11,907 nucleotides of DNA from Bacteroidales bacterium (GTDB lineage: Bacteria; Bacteroidota; Bacteroidia; Bacteroidales; WCHB1-69), in NCBI GenBank assembly GCA_012519525.1, contig JAAYQB010000052.1:1-11907 (forward strand), written 5' to 3'. Both the position numbers and the translations under genes were made by a program. The notes under the pieces are model-generated. The model ran no database searches. It worked only from the letters and a program-made list of their open reading frames with translations, and had not been told where the DNA came from. Each line of letters begins with the position of its first letter. Position 1 is the first letter of the stretch. Below, in pieces: positions 7,876 to 11,907 of the stretch.

Positions 7876-7962
7876 ATGAAACAAACATGCCCGACTAATT
7901 TCAATACACAATCTAATGATTATAAAGCATATAAGTTTCGTATGACCATCAACTTAAAATGA
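7876..7962 (+). CDS. Possible small ORF, 28 codons
   Basis: ATG 7876 opens a 28-residue frame (MKQTCPTNFNTQ... ending MTINLK) that stops at 7960-7962. It begins 9 bp after the lipoprotein stop and ends 7 bp before the NamZ start, filling almost the whole 103-bp gap. It has no signal peptide or recognisable motif. It may be a real small gene, a gene remnant, or chance; the even spacing is the only support. Confidence 0.2.
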   Translation: MKQTCPTNFNTQSNDYKAYKFRMTINLK

Positions 7963-7969
7963 AGAATAC

Positions 7970-9175
7970 ATGAAAAAAATTCCGGTTTTAATTTTCTTTT
8001 TTGCCCTCGTCAGCTATGCTTATCCGCAAGAATTGCATTATGTTTTTCAAGATATTACTCGTAAAAATCTACGCATGGGTGCCGATAAAATTGATGTCTA
8101 CTTTCCTTTTATACAAAACAAAAGAGTAGCCGTCTGTGCCAATCACACGACTACCATAGGCGATATACATTTAGTAGACAGTTTATTATCTCTGAAAATA
8201 AACATAGTGAAAATATTTTGTCCCGAACACGGTTTCAGAGGAGAAGCTGAGGCAGGAAAAAAAGTAAACAATAGCATTGATAAAAAAACAGGCATTCCTA
8301 TCGTATCGCTTTATGGAAGTCATAAGAAACCAGATAGCAACGACTTAGCTAATGTAGATGTCATTTTATTCGACATTCAAGATGTAGGGGCTCGATTTTA
8401 CACTTACATTTCCACTATGCACTACATTATGGAAGCTGCTGCCGAAAATAAAGTAGTAGTCATCGTTTTAGACCGACCCAATCCCAATGGCTACTGGGTA
8501 GACGGACCTGTATTAAAAAAAGAATTTGCTTCTTTTGTAGGCATGCACCCCGTCCCTATCGTTCACGGAATGACAATAGGAGAATATGCTAAAATGATTA
8601 ATGGCGAAAAATGGTTGGCAAATGCTCAAAAATGTCTTTTACAAGTTATTACCATGCAAGGTTATCATCATAGCTTTCGCTATCAATTGCCTATCAATCC
8701 GTCGCCCAACCTTTCGAGCATGACGGCAATCTACTTATATCCAACACTATGCTTATTCGAAGGGACACCTTTAAGCATTGGACGCGGTACCGACAAACCT
8801 TTTTGTTTATTAGGCTATCCCGATTTGCCGATAGGCACTTATCAATTCACACCCAAGAGCATTCCCAATGTAGCAACCAATGTGCCTTGTCAAAATAAAA
8901 AATGCAACGGCTTTGATTTAACCGATTTGGGAAATATCATAATGAAAAACAGGAATTTCATCAACATTGATATTCTCATCGAAATGTATCGTAATTTTCC
9001 GGATAAAGATGCTTTTTTTACTCCTTTTTTCGATAAATTAGCAGGAACAGATGCACTTAGAAAGCAAATCATCGAAGGAAAAACTGCCGAAGAAATTCAG
9101 CAATCATGGGAAGAAGATATCATTGCATTTAAAAAAATAAGAAAAAAATACCTTCTTTATGGAGATTTTGAATAA
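7970..9175 (+). CDS. namZ: NamZ-type exo-beta-N-acetylmuramidase (DUF1343)
   Basis: A 401-residue secreted enzyme of the DUF1343/GH171 family. Characterised NamZ members release MurNAc from the non-reducing end of peptidoglycan fragments, feeding cell-wall recycling. Seen: a signal peptide (1-20, SYAYPQ), then conserved blocks in family order: VAVCANHTT (53-61), CPEHGFRG (84-91, with E86 the conserved acidic residue), LFDIQDVGARFYTY (133-146), LDRPNPNG (167-174), NPSPNLSS (243-250) and EGTPLSIGRGTDKPF (264-278). The length is normal for the family. Cleavage by signal peptidase I places it in the periplasm. It follows the barrel/lipoprotein genes with a 103-bp gap and no terminator, so shared transcription is possible. 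I saw no MurNAc kinase or MurQ gene nearby. Family assignment is firm; the exo mode is by family. Confidence 0.93.
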   Translation: MKKIPVLIFFFALVSYAYPQELHYVFQDITRKNLRMGADKIDVYFPFIQNKRVAVCANHTTTIGDIHLVDSLLSLKINIVKIFCPEHGFRGEAEAGKKVNNSIDKKTGIPIVSLYGSHKKPDSNDLANVDVILFDIQDVGARFYTYISTMHYIMEAAAENKVVVIVLDRPNPNGYWVDGPVLKKEFASFVGMHPVPIVHGMTIGEYAKMINGEKWLANAQKCLLQVITMQGYHHSFRYQLPINPSPNLSSMTAIYLYPTLCLFEGTPLSIGRGTDKPFCLLGYPDLPIGTYQFTPKSIPNVATNVPCQNKKCNGFDLTDLGNIIMKNRNFINIDILIEMYRNFPDKDAFFTPFFDKLAGTDALRKQIIEGKTAEEIQQSWEEDIIAFKKIRKKYLLYGDFE

Positions 9176-9187
9176 ATAAACCAATCA

Positions 9188-9227
9188 ATCAATAATAATA
9201 ATTAACTAATTCTGTTATTTTATTGAT
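9188..9227 (+). repeat. AT-rich leader hairpin upstream of the PAP2-biotin ligase gene
   Basis: ATCAATAA (9188-9195) pairs with TTATTGAT (9220-9227). After one bulged T (9196), AATAA (9197-9201) pairs with TTATT (9215-9219). The result is a 13-bp stem with a loop of about 13 nt, ending 14 bp before the ATG. A six-T run lies at 9235-9240. It could be a weak terminator/attenuator or a structure near the start codon. The low GC of the stem and the local simple repeats (AATC, AAT units at 9183-9201) weaken the case. Confidence 0.35.
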
Positions 9228-9241
9228 AGTATAAGTTTTTT

Positions 9242-10558
9242 ATGATAGAAATAATTAAACATCTCGACATTAGTATTTTACTATATATAAATGGATTACA
9301 CACTCCTTTTTTAGATACGCTTGTCTTCTTTATGACAAAATTGTGGTTCTGGCTTCCGCTTTTTGCATTTTTCATTGTTTATATTTTCAAAAAATACAAA
9401 AAAAAAGCATGGATTATATTCTTATTATGTGCTATTTCAGTAACTTTAACCGACCAAGGTTCGGTAGCTATTAAAAATCGTGTACAACGACTACGACCCA
9501 GCCATAATGTACAATTAGAAAATCAATTGCACCTCCGCACTTCTAAAGAAGGAAAGGTGTATCGTGGTGGGAATTATGGTTTTGTGTCGTCCCATGCAGC
9601 CAATAGCTTTGGCATTACCGTTTTGCTTATTTTTTTCCTTGCTCCTTATACTAAAAATGCGTGGTGGATATTTCCCTCGTGGGCAATCATTTTCTGTGTA
9701 ACCCGCATTTATTTAGGTGTACACTACCCTACCGACATCCTTGCCGGCGCTTTGTTAGGGATAGCCGTTGGTGCTATGCTTATTTTTATCTACTCTATTT
9801 TTACTAAAAGCAGACCTAAAATTATTTTTAAAGAAAGTTTAAACTCTACCAACTCATTCTTTAATGATGCCATTACAGCTATCAATCCGACCAAACTGAC
9901 CAAACATTTCCCTTGTTTATCAATTGTTTATACGTCTTTTCAAACAAAAGGACGAGGACAACAAACAAACGAATGGGTAAGCGAAAAAGAAAAGAATGTT
10001 TTGATGAGCATAGTGCTATATCCTACGATTTTACCGTCTAAACAATTTATTATTACTCAATGGGTTTCTTTGGCAATCGCCCATTTTTTAGAAAAAGAAA
10101 TCGGACTTAAAAATGTTACTATCAAATGGCCCAACGACATTTATGTCGGGGATAAAAAAATTGCGGGAATTTTGATAGAAAACACCATTCAAGGAAATCG
10201 TATTTCTTATAGCATTGCAGGTATCGGATTGAATGTCAATCAGAAAAATTTCCCCGAATGGATACCCAATCCCACTTCTATTGTTATAGAAGCTCAAAAA
10301 GAATACGAGATACTATATGTTATCAAAAAAATCAGACAACACATTCGAAAACAAATAAAATTAAATGCGACTACGCTTCATCAACATTATCTTGAGCGTT
10401 TATACAGAAAAGACATTTACAGTGATTATAAAATCATAGCTTCATCCGAAATAAAAACAATGAAAATCGTCAATGTTAGCCCTGAGGGAGTGTTGCATAC
10501 CGAGACGGAAAAAGGCGAATTGATGAATTTTCATTTTCACGAAATACAATATTTATGA
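9242..10558 (+). CDS. Fusion protein: PAP2-superfamily membrane phosphatase plus biotin-protein ligase
   Basis: A 438-residue single ORF with two complete enzymes. Residues 1-187 are a PAP2 phosphatase, an amphipathic first helix followed by about five membrane segments, with all three motifs: K78-X6-R85P86, S116S117H118AANS, and R155-X5-H161YPTD165. Such enzymes remove phosphate from lipid phosphates such as undecaprenyl pyrophosphate, phosphatidylglycerol phosphate or lipid A. From about 194 to 438 is a biotin-[acetyl-CoA carboxylase] ligase without a DNA-binding domain: STNS (202-205), GRGQ (237-240), KWPND (295-299), GDKKIAGILIE (303-313), and a C-terminal domain ending FHEIQYL. Only about six residues (TKSRPK) separate the last membrane helix from the ligase, with no Met to restart. 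Lysine-rich loops (KKYKKK, TKSRPK) put the C-terminus in the cytoplasm, where ATP and carboxyl-carrier proteins are. The glycosyltransferase gene overlaps its stop codon. A sequencing error that joined two genes cannot be excluded. Confidence 0.88.
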   Translation: MIEIIKHLDISILLYINGLHTPFLDTLVFFMTKLWFWLPLFAFFIVYIFKKYKKKAWIIFLLCAISVTLTDQGSVAIKNRVQRLRPSHNVQLENQLHLRTSKEGKVYRGGNYGFVSSHAANSFGITVLLIFFLAPYTKNAWWIFPSWAIIFCVTRIYLGVHYPTDILAGALLGIAVGAMLIFIYSIFTKSRPKIIFKESLNSTNSFFNDAITAINPTKLTKHFPCLSIVYTSFQTKGRGQQTNEWVSEKEKNVLMSIVLYPTILPSKQFIITQWVSLAIAHFLEKEIGLKNVTIKWPNDIYVGDKKIAGILIENTIQGNRISYSIAGIGLNVNQKNFPEWIPNPTSIVIEAQKEYEILYVIKKIRQHIRKQIKLNATTLHQHYLERLYRKDIYSDYKIIASSEIKTMKIVNVSPEGVLHTETEKGELMNFHFHEIQYL

Positions 10559-11343
10559 ATTCAATAACAGGTATTATCACTACATTAAACGAAGAACATA
10601 ACATAGCCGATTGCATTGCCTCTTTACAATTAATATGCAATGAAATTATTGTTGTGGATTCGTTAAGCAGCGACAAAACTACTGCTATAGCCGAATCGCT
10701 TGGAGCAAAAGTATATTTGCAATCCTATCTCGGCGATGGAATACAAAAAAATGTCGCCTTACAATACGCTTCCAATCAATGGGTTTTCAGTTTAGACGCC
10801 GATGAGCGTATTTCGCATGAATTAGCCGAAGAAATCAATGCTCTCGACTTAGATACAACTAATTATGAGGCTTATGCCGTAAAAAGAAAAAACTATGTCG
10901 GCAGTCGTTGGATAAAAGCCTGCCGTTGGTATCCTGATTATTTAATACGACTTTATCGAAAAGATAAAACCCGCTTTGCCGACGTAAAGCAACATGCTTC
11001 AGTACCTTCGAACAACAAAAAACACCTAAAAAATGCTATTATCCATTATAGGTACAACAATATTGGAGAAGTTTTTTCAAAACCTTCGCGCAACTACAGC
11101 ACAAGAGGTGCTAAAATACTGTATCTACAAGGGAAAAAAGCCAACTGCTTCTCGCCTATTCTTCATGGAAGCGTTGCTTTTATTAGTAATTATTTTCTAC
11201 GTGGAGGCATTTTCGGAGGCATTGACGGCTTATCGCTCTCGCTCGCTATCTCTATTAACAGCTACCTTAAATACGCCAAACTATTAGAATATCAAAGAGA
11301 TCCTAAAGTGTTAGCCGAGGAAAATTTCGACTCTGTTTGGTAG
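10555..11343 (+). CDS. Family 2 glycosyltransferase, WaaE/KdtX-like
   Basis: A 262-residue GT-A fold glycosyltransferase, probably acting at the cytoplasmic face of the inner membrane on LPS core or a lipid-linked glycan. Seen: the nucleotide-sugar-binding N-terminus (TLNEEHNI, 10-17; IIVVDSLSSDKT, 31-42), the metal-binding LDADER (79-84), the family-typical ACRWYPDYLIRLYRKD segment around 121-136, and a hydrophobic C-terminal region (about 205-250, with SNYFLRGGIFGGIDG) that resembles the membrane-associated tail of WaaE-type enzymes. The acceptor and donor sugars cannot be read from sequence. Its ATG overlaps the TGA of the PAP2-biotin ligase gene (ATGA), implying translational coupling. 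The stop codon lies 9 bp from the convergent lipoprotein gene, with no visible terminator between them. Confidence 0.9.
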   Translation: MNSITGIITTLNEEHNIADCIASLQLICNEIIVVDSLSSDKTTAIAESLGAKVYLQSYLGDGIQKNVALQYASNQWVFSLDADERISHELAEEINALDLDTTNYEAYAVKRKNYVGSRWIKACRWYPDYLIRLYRKDKTRFADVKQHASVPSNNKKHLKNAIIHYRYNNIGEVFSKPSRNYSTRGAKILYLQGKKANCFSPILHGSVAFISNYFLRGGIFGGIDGLSLSLAISINSYLKYAKLLEYQRDPKVLAEENFDSVW

Positions 11344-11352
11344 ATTATTGTT

Positions 11353-11781
11353 CTATTTCTTTACCTTATCGCCCGAAAACGTAATTACTTTTACATCCAT
11401 TATATCGTATAATTCATACGATAAGTTCATATCCAAATGATCTGTTGAAAAAGTTAGTTTACAAGTAGCTTTCTTAATTTGCTCACCTGAGACAGAGGGA
11501 AAAATCAATTGAATAATAGTAACTAATTGCGTTCCTGACAATTCATATTGCGTATCCGATTTCTTGGTCAACGGCATTGCATTCATATAAAGCAATTCTT
11601 CGTCTAAAGGATCATTCGTGATTAATATTTTTATATTATCTTTTTTCTCAGAAGAACTTCCTACGCTTGAAGATAAAGAACCCTGATAAGTTCCCGAATA
11701 TTTATTGGGAACTACTTTTTCACAGTTAGTCAATGAAATAACTATTGCTAATACACTCAAAATCGAAATAAATCTTTTCAT
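11353..11781 (-). CDS. Small beta-rich lipoprotein of unknown function
   Basis: A 142-residue predicted lipoprotein. Seen: a basic MKRF start, a hydrophobic segment, and SLTNC with C20 as the likely lipidated cysteine. N at -1 departs from the usual G/A/S, but many Bacteroidota lipoprotein signals tolerate it. The remainder begins KYSGTYQGSL, runs through a serine-rich turn (SSSVGSSSEKK, about 38-48), and looks beta-rich, ending VITFSGDKVKK. The GTYxGxL opening and strand pattern recall small lipocalin/calycin-like Bacteroidota lipoproteins, but this is a weak resemblance and I assign no function. It is convergent with the glycosyltransferase gene (9 bp apart), and transcription probably starts from the -7 box at 11817-11824. 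Confidence 0.75.
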   Translation of the reverse strand: MKRFISILSVLAIVISLTNCEKVVPNKYSGTYQGSLSSSVGSSSEKKDNIKILITNDPLDEELLYMNAMPLTKKSDTQYELSGTQLVTIIQLIFPSVSGEQIKKATCKLTFSTDHLDMNLSYELYDIMDVKVITFSGDKVKK

Positions 11782-11816
11782 ATTTATATTATTTTTTTTA
11801 ATGTTACGATTGTCTG

Positions 11817-11824
11817 CAAAAATA
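11817..11824 (-). promoter_or_regulatory. Bacteroidota -7 promoter box for the small lipoprotein gene
   Basis: Minus-strand TATTTTTG, followed by CAGACA, matches TAnnTTTG. It lies 35 bp upstream of the start codon at 11781, a spacing like that of the rplU promoter. No -33 TTTG at the expected distance was found. Confidence 0.5.
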
Positions 11825-11907
11825 CACTAAATTTTCCAATTATAGATAAGCGAATTTATCATTTAATAAAAAATATCCAACTAAATAGCATTTTTTTCAT
11901 TTAGGTA

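Noticed and set aside
9232..9239. TAAGTTTT as a promoter -7 box for the fusion gene
   Set aside because: Mismatch at the final G, and it lies only 2 bp from the ATG, which would require a leaderless transcript.
11881..11904. Inverted repeat CTAAAT/ATTTAG at the right edge
   Set aside because: Short A/T-rich arms with a 12-nt loop at the window end; no neighbouring gene visible to give it context.

Overview
The window comes from an AT-rich member of the Bacteroidota, most likely order Bacteroidales. The sequence evidence is a C-terminal type IX secretion (T9SS) sorting domain, a TPR-PD40-OmpA protein of the PorE type, a carboxypeptidase-regulatory/TonB-plug/beta-barrel outer-membrane protein, lipoproteins with Bacteroidota-style signals, promoter boxes matching TAnnTTTG, and start codons without a Shine-Dalgarno motif. 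I saw no rRNA, tRNA, CRISPR array, transposase or integrase, so this looks like ordinary chromosome rather than a mobile island.

Left block (1-2421), all on the minus strand. Read in transcription order it holds a membrane-anchored GH25 muramidase (2421-1672), the ribosomal pair rplU-rpmA (1583-984) with a clear -7 box at 1624-1631 and a good intrinsic terminator at 911-947, and a small T9SS-sorted secreted protein (879-166). Positions 1-165 hold no gene. They contain only a weak hairpin (103-119) without a T-tract, so I call nothing there.

Central block (2499-7866), plus strand. A divergent 77-bp gap leads into the OmpA/PD40 envelope protein (2499-4523). A 283-bp intergenic region follows, with a well-formed Bacteroidota promoter and an overlapping inverted repeat. 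It leads into a two-gene unit: a large beta-barrel protein (4807-7377) and, 3 bp later, a lipoprotein (7381-7866). These are probably an outer-membrane pair.

Right block (7876-11343), plus strand. A possible 28-codon mini-ORF is followed by a NamZ-type (DUF1343) exo-N-acetylmuramidase, an unusual single ORF joining a complete PAP2 membrane phosphatase to a complete biotin-protein ligase (9242-10558), and a WaaE-like family 2 glycosyltransferase that overlaps it by 4 bp. No convincing intrinsic terminator lies between 4807 and 11343, so long co-transcription is possible. A small lipoprotein gene (11781-11353) converges on the end of this block.

The shared theme is cell-envelope construction and turnover: two muramidases of opposite modes, an OmpA peptidoglycan anchor, T9SS export, lipid phosphate or LPS-type chemistry, and outer-membrane proteins. 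The most unusual item is the PAP2-biotin ligase fusion. It predicts a biotin ligase tethered to the cytoplasmic face of the inner membrane and translationally coupled to a glycosyltransferase. The other genes fit known families.
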